The position numbers and the translations under genes are program-made. Of a stretch of DNA of 64,000 nt, positions 28,016-36,462 are shown one piece after another. The notes under the pieces are model-generated. The model worked only from the letters and a program-made list of their open reading frames with translations. It did no database searches and had not been told where the DNA came from. Source of the stretch: Thiosocius sp963736445 (lineage in GTDB: Bacteria > Pseudomonadota > Gammaproteobacteria > Chromatiales > Chromatiaceae); contig CAVTOY010000005.1 of the NCBI GenBank assembly GCA_963736445.1, positions 76,688 to 140,687 of the forward strand, read 5' to 3'. How positions within the stretch are numbered: position 1 is the first letter of the stretch; each line of letters starts with the position of its first letter.

Positions 28016-28645
28016 TCAGCCGCAGTTGGAAATCGCTTGCGCGACGTGAGTTTCGCCCAGGCGCTGCTGCAGCTGGCGGTAGGCGTCTGGTGTGTCCAGA
28101 TCGAATACGGTGTGATCGTTATCCATCTCCAGCGCGGTCACCAGCGCGGGGTTGTTCTCGATCAGGCGCTTGCAGCCGAGATTGCGGTCCCCGGCGAGGA
28201 TCTGCTCGCGATGGGCATGGGCGAGCAGGATCGGGTTGCCGCGCGCGCCCTGGTAGGTCGGCACCAGCACGGACGTCGGGCAGTCGGCGAAGGCCGCGAT
28301 GAGCCGCTTCAGGTCTTCCACCGCGAGCAGCGGCAGATCGGCAAGGCATACCAGCACGGCATCGCAGTCGTTGTGCAACGCGGCCATGCCGCAGAACACC
28401 GAGGTCATCTGACCTTCGCGATAGTCGTCGTTTTGGACGATGCGCAGCCGCAGACCCTGCAGCAGCGTACTGACGCTGTCACGCTCATGACCGACGACGG
28501 CGACGACCTCCTCGAGACCGGCCTGCAGCAGTGTATCCGCGGTGCGGCGCACCAGTGCCCGACCGCCGACCGGCAGCGCTAGCTTGTTGACCGTGCCCAT
28601 ACGGCGCGATTCGCCGGCAGCCAGCAGGATCGCAGAGACACGCAT
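28016..28645 (-). CDS. mocA: molybdenum cofactor cytidylyltransferase MocA
   Basis: A 209-residue nucleotidyltransferase with the motif ILLAAGESRRMGTVNKLALPVGG, the segment LADLPLL and HPR-like spacing of MocA rather than MobA. MocA attaches CMP to molybdopterin to form MCD, the cofactor form used by CO dehydrogenase and other xanthine-dehydrogenase-family enzymes. The start codon overlaps the end of the upstream XdhC-YHS gene. MobA, which makes the guanine form for formate dehydrogenase, is encoded separately at 42936-43535. Confidence 0.9.
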   Translation of the reverse strand: MRVSAILLAAGESRRMGTVNKLALPVGGRALVRRTADTLLQAGLEEVVAVVGHERDSVSTLLQGLRLRIVQNDDYREGQMTSVFCGMAALHNDCDAVLVCLADLPLLAVEDLKRLIAAFADCPTSVLVPTYQGARGNPILLAHAHREQILAGDRNLGCKRLIENNPALVTALEMDNDHTVFDLDTPDAYRQLQQRLGETHVAQAISNCG

Positions 28646-29742
28646 CAGGAGGCCACCCGCGCGGACAGGTACTGCAGCGGGTCCTTCTCGAAGGCCTGCT
28701 GACAGCCGCTGCAGCAGAACCAGAAGCTCTGGCCTTCATAGGTAGCGACGAACGCGGCGCCCTCGATCTCGACCTGCATGCCACACACCGGGTCGACGCC
28801 GGTCGTTGCGCTATCTGCCTCGCCACCGCAACAGCTGCCGGTCTGTGCAGCGGCCGCGGGGATCTCGACGTCAGCCGCACAGCAGCCGTCGGGCGCCGCG
28901 TCCTCGACGGCGTCGCTGGCCCCGGCAGACGCGACAGGCACGCCGCTGCGCTGTGCCTGGATCAGCCCCGCGAGGACCGACACCGCGATCTCCTCGGGCG
29001 TCACCGCACCGATCTCGACACCCGCCGGGGCGCAGATCGCGTCGACCCGCACGGGATCGAGGCCGCGCGCCTTCAGGTTGGCCTTGAGTTTGTCGGCCTT
29101 GCGCGCGCTGGCGACGAAGGCCACATAGGGACTGCCCAGCTGCAGCGCCGCCTCGAGGCCCGCCTCGTCGCGCTTGCCCTGGGTAGCCACCACCAGCAGC
29201 GGCGAAACAGGCTGCGCCAGCGGGGTCAACGCCAACCCGTCGATGATCTGCACCGCGTCCGGAAACATCTCGGCATCGGCATCGGGGAACGCCACATGCA
29301 CCGCAAATCCGGCGCGATGGGCCAGCGCGCTCAGGGTCTGAGCCACCGGCGAGGCACCGATGATCAGCAGCGCCGGCCGCGCGATCACGGGGTCGATAAA
29401 GATATCCAAGGTGCCTCCACTGTGGCAGGTCATGCCGAAGTCAATGATGCCTTCCTCGACATTCGAGCCCTTGTTGGGGCTGACACGGATCAGCCGTGAC
29501 TGACCGTCTTTGAGTGCCTTCTTGGCGGTGTCGAGCACGGCCGGCTGCGCGCAGCCGCCGCCGATCCAGCCGATCAGCTCGCCCTGCGCGGTGACGACAG
29601 CCTTGGCGCCCGGCTTGGCCGAGGTCGGCGACTCTGCGCGCACCACGGTCGCCAGCACGAACGGCGTCCCATTGGCCTTGAGTTCCTGCGCCTTGTCCAG
29701 CACTGCATCGCTATGCACCATGGTCGTTCCCTTTGTCTCCAT
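28645..29742 (-). CDS. coxF: XdhC-family protein fused to a Cys-rich linker and YHS domain (CoxF-like)
   Basis: A 365-residue protein. Residues 1-270 form an XdhC/CoxF protein (TSAKPGAKAVV, GWIGGGCAQPAVLD, a Rossmann-like LLIIGASPVAQTLSAL). Residues 285-365 are an extension: a CC pair at 287-288, another at 304-305 (SCCGGE), then a YHS metal-binding domain with DPVCGMQVEIEG (Cys320) and FWFCCSGCQQAFEKDP (Cys343, 344, 347). YHS/TRASH domains bind metals, often copper. The alternative start ATG at 29721 has a better ribosome site (AAAGGGA). It lies between mocA and coxE. A role in supplying copper or sulfur to the Cu-S-Mo site of CoxL is my inference. Confidence 0.85.
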   Translation of the reverse strand: METKGTTMVHSDAVLDKAQELKANGTPFVLATVVRAESPTSAKPGAKAVVTAQGELIGWIGGGCAQPAVLDTAKKALKDGQSRLIRVSPNKGSNVEEGIIDFGMTCHSGGTLDIFIDPVIARPALLIIGASPVAQTLSALAHRAGFAVHVAFPDADAEMFPDAVQIIDGLALTPLAQPVSPLLVVATQGKRDEAGLEAALQLGSPYVAFVASARKADKLKANLKARGLDPVRVDAICAPAGVEIGAVTPEEIAVSVLAGLIQAQRSGVPVASAGASDAVEDAAPDGCCAADVEIPAAAAQTGSCCGGEADSATTGVDPVCGMQVEIEGAAFVATYEGQSFWFCCSGCQQAFEKDPLQYLSARVAS

Positions 29743-29743
29743 C

Positions 29744-30928
29744 TCACAGCCCGATCAGGACCGGCTCCAAGGCCTGCAGGCTTTGCAGGTTATGCGCCGG
29801 TGCGAACAGGTCGATGTACGGCAGCGCCGCCAGCATGCCGCGCGTCCTGGGCTCGTAACCCTCGCGCCCAAGCAGCGGGTTGAGCCAGATCAGTTTGCGA
29901 CAGCGCTGTTGGATGCGGGCCAGCTCGGCGGCCAGCGCCGCCGGCTCACCGGTGTCGAGCCCGTCGCTGACGACGATCACCACACTGCGACTGTTGAGCA
30001 GCCGCGCGTAGTCATCATTGAACTGCTGCAGGCACTCGCCTATCCGGGTGCCTCCGGACCAACCCTGCGAAATCAGCGCCAGGCTGGTGCGCATTCGCAT
30101 CAGGTCGGTCTGCCGCAGTGCCTCGGTAACCGGGACCAGCCGGGTATGGTAGGCAAACGCCGAGGCATCACGAAACGCATTGACGATGCCGCGCGCAAAA
30201 CGCAGAAACACCTGGCTGTAGAGTGACATCGAACGACTCACATCGACGATCAGGATCAGGCGCGGCTGGCGCCGGTAGCGGCGCCGATAGACGAGTTCCA
30301 TCGGCGTACCGCCAAACTGCAGGCAGTTGCGCAGGGTGCTGCGCAGATGGATGCGCCGACCCTGGCGCTGCACGTGCTGCCGGCGCACCAGGCGGCGCCG
30401 CATCTTGCGTGCGAGGCGTTCGACCAGACGCTCCATCTGGCGCATCTGGCCCGCGTCGACCAGTGTCTGGAAGTCGGCCCTGGCCAGCTGCTCGCCGGCG
30501 CTCGCGCCCTCGCGGCTGCCGTCACCGGCGGCATCGCTCCCGTCACCCGCGACCGCATTGTCTGCCTCCGCCACGCTGCCGTGACTCTTTCGCTCACCGG
30601 CCGTTCCGGATTGCTCGCGTTGCAGCGGTGCGCCGGGCCGTGCCTGATAGCTGCTGCGCAGATTGCTGCGCAGCCAGTAGGCGTCGAACAGCGCATCGAA
30701 ACGCTCCCAGTCCTCCTGATCCGAACACAACAGTGCGCGCAATCCCCAGCGCAGACGCTGCGCGTCAAGCAGGCCACAACGCAACGCGACACGCTGCGCA
30801 TCGATCTCTTCCGCGACACCGATGCGGAAGTCATTGGCGCGCAACAGGCGCACGAAATCCACCAAGCGGCCCTGCAGCGCCGCAGCGAGCGCATCATCGT
30901 AGGATTGTTGCACCTTGGCCGACGTCAT
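29744..30928 (-). CDS. coxE: CoxE, VWA-domain protein
   Basis: A 394-residue CoxE-type protein with a C-terminal von Willebrand A domain: LILIVDVSRSMSLYS (MIDAS DxSxS), then WSGGTRIGECL and VVIVVSDGLDTGEP. The N-terminal half is helical and charged. CoxE works with the MoxR-type ATPase CoxD in maturation of the CO dehydrogenase active site in Oligotropha. The start overlaps the stop of coxD by 4 nt and the stop is 1 bp from the next gene, so the genes are tightly coupled. Confidence 0.92.
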   Translation of the reverse strand: MTSAKVQQSYDDALAAALQGRLVDFVRLLRANDFRIGVAEEIDAQRVALRCGLLDAQRLRWGLRALLCSDQEDWERFDALFDAYWLRSNLRSSYQARPGAPLQREQSGTAGERKSHGSVAEADNAVAGDGSDAAGDGSREGASAGEQLARADFQTLVDAGQMRQMERLVERLARKMRRRLVRRQHVQRQGRRIHLRSTLRNCLQFGGTPMELVYRRRYRRQPRLILIVDVSRSMSLYSQVFLRFARGIVNAFRDASAFAYHTRLVPVTEALRQTDLMRMRTSLALISQGWSGGTRIGECLQQFNDDYARLLNSRSVVIVVSDGLDTGEPAALAAELARIQQRCRKLIWLNPLLGREGYEPRTRGMLAALPYIDLFAPAHNLQSLQALEPVLIGL

Positions 30929-31824
30929 ACCGCCCTCGCCACCAGACGCTCGACCTCAACGGCATCGAGCTGGGCGCTGTCCTCGCGCGTCTTCAACAGG
31001 CACACCAGCGAATCCATGACCGTCTGCGGCTCCGCCTCCAGGGTATTGATATCCAGGCGCAGCAGTGCGGCGGCCCAGTCCAGGGTCTCGGCGATGCCGG
31101 GTTTCTTGCGCAGATCCAGCCTGCGCAGTTCCTGCACGAACGCCACCACCTGGCGCGCCAGCTGCGGTCCGATCTCCGGTACCCGGGCATTGACGATACG
31201 CAGCTCCTTGTCGAATGCCGGGTACTCCACATAGTGGTAAAGACAGCGTCGCCGCAGCGCATCACTGAGCTCGCGGGTGCCGTTGGAGGTCAGCACCACA
31301 TAAGGCCGGCTGACCGCGGTAATGGTCCCAAGCTCCGGAACGCTCACCTGGTAATCTGACAGCAGCTCGAGCAAAAAGGCCTCGAACTCCTCGTCGGCGC
31401 GGTCGATCTCGTCGATCAGCAGCACCGGTGATTTGGCCTGGGTGATCGCCTGCAGCAGCGGGCGTTCGAGCAGATATTTCTTGCTGAAGATCTGGTGTTC
31501 GGCGCTGTCGGGGTCGATCTTGCCCTGCTCGAGCAGCTTGATCGCCAACAGCTGGTGTTGGTAGTTCCACTCATAGACCGCCGCGTTGACATCCAGGCCC
31601 TCGTAGCACTGCAGCCGTATCAGTGGGCAGTCGAACACCTGCGCCAGCACGCGCGCGATCTCGGTCTTGCCGACCCCGGCATCACCCTCCAGAAGCAGCG
31701 GCCGCTGCATTTCCGTGAACAGCAGCAGCGTGGCGCTCAGCCCCCGCTCGGCGATGTAGCCGGCGGAGGCGAGGCGGCCCTGCAGTTCTGCGACCCGATT
31801 GTCCCCAGACATGACTCTTGTCAT
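30925..31824 (-). CDS. coxD: CoxD, MoxR-type AAA+ ATPase
   Basis: A 299-residue AAA+ protein: Walker A GDAGVGKTE, Walker B VLLIDEIDRADEEFEAF, sensor 1 VVLTSNGTRELSDALRRRC. In O. carboxidovorans CoxD is needed to sulfurate the Mo centre and build the Cu-S-Mo cluster. It pairs with the VWA protein CoxE, the usual MoxR/VWA chaperone arrangement. The start could be ATG at 31824 or the ATG four codons later at 31812. Confidence 0.93.
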   Translation of the reverse strand: MTRVMSGDNRVAELQGRLASAGYIAERGLSATLLLFTEMQRPLLLEGDAGVGKTEIARVLAQVFDCPLIRLQCYEGLDVNAAVYEWNYQHQLLAIKLLEQGKIDPDSAEHQIFSKKYLLERPLLQAITQAKSPVLLIDEIDRADEEFEAFLLELLSDYQVSVPELGTITAVSRPYVVLTSNGTRELSDALRRRCLYHYVEYPAFDKELRIVNARVPEIGPQLARQVVAFVQELRRLDLRKKPGIAETLDWAAALLRLDINTLEAEPQTVMDSLVCLLKTREDSAQLDAVEVERLVARAV

Positions 31825-31836
31825 CGGTCGCTGGCT

Positions 31837-32433
31837 TTAGTGGCTGTTGGCCTTCTTGTGCCCGAACAGGCTGCGCAGCATGCCGACGATGACCGACCAG
31901 ACGAACGCCAAACCGTTGACCTCCTTCGGTTGTTCGGCCAGTTCCTCGCGCGCACCCTCGGCGTCGGCGCCCTGTCCCATCGCCACGACGTTGTTGGCGA
32001 AGTTCTTGCCGAACTGGTTGAGTATCTGATCGGCGACCTGGGTCATCATCCGCCCCCCCAGGCTGGCGGCCTTGCCGGTGACCGCGACCTGCGCCTCGCC
32101 CTTGAGCGCACACTGGCCCTCGCCTTCCTCAACCACCCAGGCCCGAAGGTCCATGGTGGCCGACGACGATCCCTTGGTGTCCTGGCCGCGGCCGATCAGG
32201 TGGAGTTCACGCTTTTCACTGTCGACCCCCTGAATCTCGATGTCCCCATTGAACGCCATAGTGGCCGGACCGATCTTTGCCTTTACCCGGCCCTTGTAGT
32301 TCTTATCATCGATGGTCTCGGTGACCTCGGCGCCCGGCATGCAGCCGGCGACCCCGGGGATGTCCTGCAGAAACTGCCAGGCTGTGTTTGCCGATGCGGC
32401 AATCGGAAAGGTCTTGTCCAGTTTGACTTGCAT
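31837..32433 (-). CDS. coxG: CoxG, SRPBCC-fold protein with C-terminal membrane anchor
   Basis: A 198-residue CoxG-family protein: the start MQVKLDKTFPIAAS and PGVAGCMPGAEVTETIDDKNYKG are typical of the START/SRPBCC domain. The C-terminus has a hydrophobic segment (GLAFVWSVIVGMLRSLFG) followed by basic residues, suited to membrane attachment. CoxG is proposed to recruit CO dehydrogenase to the inner membrane. It lies between coxL and coxD in the operon. Confidence 0.92.
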   Translation of the reverse strand: MQVKLDKTFPIAASANTAWQFLQDIPGVAGCMPGAEVTETIDDKNYKGRVKAKIGPATMAFNGDIEIQGVDSEKRELHLIGRGQDTKGSSSATMDLRAWVVEEGEGQCALKGEAQVAVTGKAASLGGRMMTQVADQILNQFGKNFANNVVAMGQGADAEGAREELAEQPKEVNGLAFVWSVIVGMLRSLFGHKKANSH

Positions 32434-32487
32434 TGTGTTTCTCCCGTACGCCCGTGCCGGACCCTGCCGGTGGGGGCGTATTGCGGT

Positions 32488-34893
32488 TCAGCTATGTTTG
32501 TCCAGGCCCAGTTCGTGGATCTTCTGCCACACGCGATAGGCACTGTGCGGCATGTCCATATGGGTGACGTCAAGATGGGCGAACGCGTCGACGATCGCCG
32601 CGGTGAAGCAGGGGATGCTGCCCACGTGCGGCGACTCGGCCACGCCCTTGGCACCCAGCGGATGGTGTGGCGACGGCGTCACCGTGTAGTCGGTCTCCCA
32701 ATGCGGCGTCTCGACGAAGGTCGGGATGAAGTAGTCCATCAGTGTGTTGCCGAGCAGGTTGCCCTCGGCGTCATAGGGCAGTTCCTGGCCCATCGCGACC
32801 GCAAAGCCCTCGTTCAGGCCGCCGTGGATCTGACCCTCGATGATCATCGGATTGATGCGGGTGCCACAGTCGTCCAGCGCATAGAAGCGGCGGACGTGGG
32901 TCTGTCCGGTGTATTTGTCGATATCCACCACGCACAGATAGGTGCCGAAGGGATAGGTGAAATTGGGCGGATCGTAGTAGTCGACCGCCTCGAGGCCCAT
33001 CTCCATGCCCTCGGGCACACTGTTGTAGGCCGCCCAGGCGACCTCCTTCATGGTCTTTTCCTGACCCGGCACGCCCTTGACCTTGAAGCGGTCTATGTCC
33101 CACTCCACGTCATTTTCATCGACCTCGAGCAGGTGCGCGGCGATCTTTTGCGCCTTGGCGCGGATCTTACGCGCGGCGACTGCGGTGGCCGCGCCGCCGA
33201 CCGGCGTCGAGCGCGAACCATAGGTGCCGAGACCATAGGGTGCGGTGTCGGTATCTCCCTCCTCGATCTGGATCTGATCCGACGACAGGCCGAGTTCGGA
33301 GGCGATGATCTGCGCATAGGTCGTCTGGTGGCCCTGGCCCTGGGTGATGGTCCCCATGCGGGCGATCACACTGCCGGTGGGATGCACCCGGATCTCGGCG
33401 CTGTCAAACATACCGACCCCTAGGATGTCGCAGGACTTGCTCGGCCCTGCGCCGACGATCTCGGTGAAGGTGACCAGACCGATGCCCATCAGCTCGCCCT
33501 TGGCGCGCTTCTCTGCCTGCTCCTTGCGCAGCCCCTCGTAGTCCACCGCCGCGAGCACCTTGTCCAGGGCCGTATGATAATCGCCGCTGTCCAGTTCCCA
33601 GCCGAGCGCAGTCTCGTAGGGGAACTGCTCGGGTTTGACGAAGTTGCGTCGGCGTATCTCGGCCTTATCGATACCGAGCTTTTGCGCCAGTACATCCATC
33701 ATCCGTTCTATCAGATAGATCGCCTCGGTGACCCGGAACGAGCAGCGATAGGCCACCCCGCCCGGCGACTTGTTGGTGTAGACGCCGTCCACTTTGGCGT
33801 ACGCGGTGGGTATGTCGTAAGAGCTGGTCACGATGCTGAAGAAACCCGCAGGCCACTTGGTGGGTTGGGCGTGCGAATTGAAGGCACCGTGGTCGGCCAA
33901 TACATTCACGCGCAGGCCCTTGACCCGCCCCTCCTTGTCGGCGGCCAGCTCGCCAGTCATCCAATAGTCGCGCGCCCAGGCCGTGGTCGACAGATGCTCC
34001 ATGCGATCTTCCACCCACTTGACCGGCCGGCCGAGCACGATGGAGGCGACGATCGCCGTCACGTAGCCCGGGTATACGCCGACCTTGTTGCCAAAGCCGC
34101 CGCCGATGTCCGGCGAGACGATGCGCACCTTGTTCTCCGGAATGCCTGAGATCAGGGTCACTACGGTGCGCACCACGTGCGGCGCCTGCGAGGTGATGTA
34201 GACCGTCAGGTGTTCGTTGATCTTGTCGAACGAGGCGACGCAACCGCAGGTCTCCAGCGGGCTGGGGTGGACCCGCGGGTAGTACATCTCCTGGCTGACC
34301 GTCACCTCGGAAGCATCGAAGGCACGCGCCGTGGCCTCCTCGTCACCCACCTCCCAGGAGAAGATGTGGTTCGGGTGACGGCGTGGCCCCTGACCGACGT
34401 TGTCCTTGTCTTTTACGTCTTCACGCAGGATGGGTGCGTCCGGATCCAGGGCCTTGTGGGCATCGACCAGTACCGGGAGAGGTTCGTATTCCACTTCGAC
34501 GAGGTCCACCGCATCTGCGGCGATGTAGCGATCGTCGGCGATGACCACCGCCACCTCCTGGTACTGCATATGGACCTTCTCATCGGCCAATACCGCCTGG
34601 ACGTCGCCGGCCAGCGTCGGCATCCAGTGAAGATTGAGCGGCTTGAGATCTTCGGCGGTCAGCACCGCATGCACACCCGGCAGTGCCAGTGCCTTGTCCT
34701 TGTTGATACTCTTCACCCGCGCATGCGCGTAGGGGCTGCGCACCAAGTCGGCGAACAACATGCCGGGCAACTTGATGTCATCGACGTAATTGCCCTTGCC
34801 CTGGACGAAGCGCGGATCTTCCTTGCGCTTGCGCGAACAGCCAATGCCCTGCAGGGCGTCTTCGCGGTTGATGTCTTCTGCTCTCGCTGCCAT
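32488..34893 (-). CDS. coxL: CO dehydrogenase large subunit CoxL, form I
   Basis: An 801-residue molybdoenzyme of the xanthine dehydrogenase family, full length. The active-site loop reads AYRCSFR with Cys384, the form I signature (AYxCSFR) of true aerobic CO dehydrogenases; form II enzymes have AYRGAGR. Other motifs are GGGFGNKVG, the cofactor-binding GQGHQTTYAQI and the C-terminal GAKGVAESPHVGSIP. Together with coxS and coxM it oxidises CO to CO2 at a Cu-S-Mo site and passes electrons to quinone. The start at 34893 follows coxS by 12 bp. Confidence 0.98.
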   Translation of the reverse strand: MAARAEDINREDALQGIGCSRKRKEDPRFVQGKGNYVDDIKLPGMLFADLVRSPYAHARVKSINKDKALALPGVHAVLTAEDLKPLNLHWMPTLAGDVQAVLADEKVHMQYQEVAVVIADDRYIAADAVDLVEVEYEPLPVLVDAHKALDPDAPILREDVKDKDNVGQGPRRHPNHIFSWEVGDEEATARAFDASEVTVSQEMYYPRVHPSPLETCGCVASFDKINEHLTVYITSQAPHVVRTVVTLISGIPENKVRIVSPDIGGGFGNKVGVYPGYVTAIVASIVLGRPVKWVEDRMEHLSTTAWARDYWMTGELAADKEGRVKGLRVNVLADHGAFNSHAQPTKWPAGFFSIVTSSYDIPTAYAKVDGVYTNKSPGGVAYRCSFRVTEAIYLIERMMDVLAQKLGIDKAEIRRRNFVKPEQFPYETALGWELDSGDYHTALDKVLAAVDYEGLRKEQAEKRAKGELMGIGLVTFTEIVGAGPSKSCDILGVGMFDSAEIRVHPTGSVIARMGTITQGQGHQTTYAQIIASELGLSSDQIQIEEGDTDTAPYGLGTYGSRSTPVGGAATAVAARKIRAKAQKIAAHLLEVDENDVEWDIDRFKVKGVPGQEKTMKEVAWAAYNSVPEGMEMGLEAVDYYDPPNFTYPFGTYLCVVDIDKYTGQTHVRRFYALDDCGTRINPMIIEGQIHGGLNEGFAVAMGQELPYDAEGNLLGNTLMDYFIPTFVETPHWETDYTVTPSPHHPLGAKGVAESPHVGSIPCFTAAIVDAFAHLDVTHMDMPHSAYRVWQKIHELGLDKHS

Positions 34894-34905
34894 CGTCTTG
34901 TCCTT

Positions 34906-35382
34906 TTACGCCTGTTGCAGTTTCTGTGCGGCGGAGTGCACCGCCTTGATGATGTTCTGGTAGCCCGTACAACGGCACAGGTTGCCTGACATACCCCAGC
35001 GGATCTCCTCATCGGTCGGATTGGGGTTGTCGCGCAGGAAACGGTAGGCGCGCACCAGCATGCCCGGTGTACAGAAACCGCACTGCAGACCGTGCTCCTC
35101 GATGAAGGCCTGCTGCACGGCATGCAGTCCGTCCGCGTCGGCCAAGCCCTCTACCGTCATCACCTCCGAGCCGTTTGCCTGCATGGCCAGCACGGTGCAG
35201 GCCTTCACGGAAACGCCGTCGAGATCGACGGTGCAGACGCCGCAGTGCGAGGTCTCGCAGCCGATGTGCGTCCCGGTCAGACTCAGGGTCTCGCGGATCG
35301 TGTGGACCAGTAGTTCGCGCGGCTCGACCAGCGCATCGACCTGCTGGCCATTCAGGGAAAATGAGATGGGTTGTTTTGCCAT
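34906..35382 (-). CDS. coxS: CO dehydrogenase small [2Fe-2S] subunit CoxS
   Basis: A 158-residue iron-sulfur subunit. The plant-type cluster cysteines are in CETSHCGVC (42, 47, 50) and KAC (62); the second cluster uses CGFCTPGM and CRCTGYQN. It carries electrons from the Mo site to FAD in CoxM. It sits between coxM and coxL in the order M-S-L typical of form I operons. Confidence 0.97.
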   Translation of the reverse strand: MAKQPISFSLNGQQVDALVEPRELLVHTIRETLSLTGTHIGCETSHCGVCTVDLDGVSVKACTVLAMQANGSEVMTVEGLADADGLHAVQQAFIEEHGLQCGFCTPGMLVRAYRFLRDNPNPTDEEIRWGMSGNLCRCTGYQNIIKAVHSAAQKLQQA

Positions 35383-35387
35383 TGCGG

Positions 35388-36251
35388 TCAGCTCCTTGCC
35401 CGTGCCAGGGCGTCGCGGATGGAGCGACGCGCCATCTCCGCCGCCATGTGGGTCTTGTATTCGACGTCACCGCGCAGATCCTCCGCGGGATCGCAGGCCA
35501 CCATCACCTGCTCGGCAGCCTGCTCGATCAGCGCCTCGGTGATGACCTGGCCACGCAGCAGGTCTTCGGCGGCCTCGGCGCGGATCGCCATCGGCGCGAC
35601 ATTGGTCAGCCCGATGCGGATCTCCCGACAGACATCGCCGTCGAGCGTCAGCACCACCGGGGAGCCCGCGGTCGCGTAGTCGCCCGTCTTACGCTTGAGT
35701 TTGTTGTAACCGTAACCGGTGCCAGTCTTCATCACCGGCACCCGGATCGCCGTAAGCAGCTCATCCTCGCCAAGCCCGGTCCAGTAAGTACCGAGGTAGA
35801 AGCCATTCGCAGGCGTCGTGCGTTCGCCCTCGGGGCCATGGATCACGAACTCGGCGTCCAGCGCCAGCATGACCGCCGGGTGGTCGTTGCCCGGGTCGCC
35901 ATGCGCGACATCACCGCCGACGGTGCCGCGATTGCGGACCTGCGGATCGGCGACCAGCTTTGCCGCATCCACGAGGAGCGGACAGTGCTGTTGCAGGATC
36001 TCGGAGGCGATCAGTTCGTTTTCGGTGGTCATCGCGCCGATCTGAATCACGTCCCCGTCGCGCTCGACGCCCTTGAGCTCCTGCAGGCCGTTGATATCTA
36101 TAAGGTGTGCCGGCTCCGCGAACCGCAGTTTCATCATCGGCAGCAGGCTGTGGCCGCCGGCGAGGATCTTGGCGTCTTCGTTCTCGGTCAGCAGACGGAT
36201 CGCATCCTGAACGCTGGACGCGGCGTGGTATTCAAAGCCAGATGGGATCAT
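35388..36251 (-). CDS. coxM: CO dehydrogenase medium FAD subunit CoxM
   Basis: A 287-residue FAD-binding subunit. It has the FAD motifs AGGHSLLPMMKLR near the N-terminus and NRGTVGGDVAHGDPGND. ATG at 36251 is chosen because GGAGG precedes it and the protein then starts in the family manner (MIPSGFEYHAA); a longer frame to 36353 adds atypical sequence. It is the first gene of the cox operon, facing a 210-bp promoter region next to the RcoM-like gene. Confidence 0.96.
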   Translation of the reverse strand: MIPSGFEYHAASSVQDAIRLLTENEDAKILAGGHSLLPMMKLRFAEPAHLIDINGLQELKGVERDGDVIQIGAMTTENELIASEILQQHCPLLVDAAKLVADPQVRNRGTVGGDVAHGDPGNDHPAVMLALDAEFVIHGPEGERTTPANGFYLGTYWTGLGEDELLTAIRVPVMKTGTGYGYNKLKRKTGDYATAGSPVVLTLDGDVCREIRIGLTNVAPMAIRAEAAEDLLRGQVITEALIEQAAEQVMVACDPAEDLRGDVEYKTHMAAEMARRSIRDALARARS

Positions 36252-36336
36252 TGGTCCTCCCGCAAATTTTTGTTTCGCGACTCGAACTGCAGAGCCCGAA
36301 GATGAGTTGCGGAATCTGGACGTTTTTTGGGGAAGG

Positions 36337-36352
36337 GGCAAGGCAGAGCCCA
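36337..36352 (-). promoter_or_regulatory. weak -24/-12 candidate upstream of coxM
   Basis: Minus-strand TGGGCTCTGCCTTGCC has TGG and TTGC with GG-N10-GC spacing but lacks the CAC part of the -24 element. It would give a 75-nt leader. It may be chance, since RcoM-type regulators normally act without sigma-54. Confidence 0.25.
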
Positions 36353-36415
36353 CGAGCGGCAGCCGGGCGGCACGAGCTGCGTTATACGCGTCACCAATCG
36401 CAAAAACCCCACTGG

Positions 36416-36427
36416 AAACAATTGTTT
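36416..36427. promoter_or_regulatory. palindrome AAACAATTGTTT in the cox promoter region
   Basis: A perfect 12-bp palindrome about 165 bp upstream of coxM and next to the A/T-rich TATATAAC stretch. It is a candidate operator in the only long gap between rcoM and coxM; no match to a known RcoM site is claimed. Confidence 0.35.
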
Positions 36428-36462
36428 ATATAACCTGGGCCGAGTGGTGGTCGCTTGGCCCA

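Noticed and set aside
31495..33423. 642-residue plus-strand open frame
   Set aside because: Antisense to coxD, coxG and coxL, which carry clear motifs; a high-GC shadow frame.
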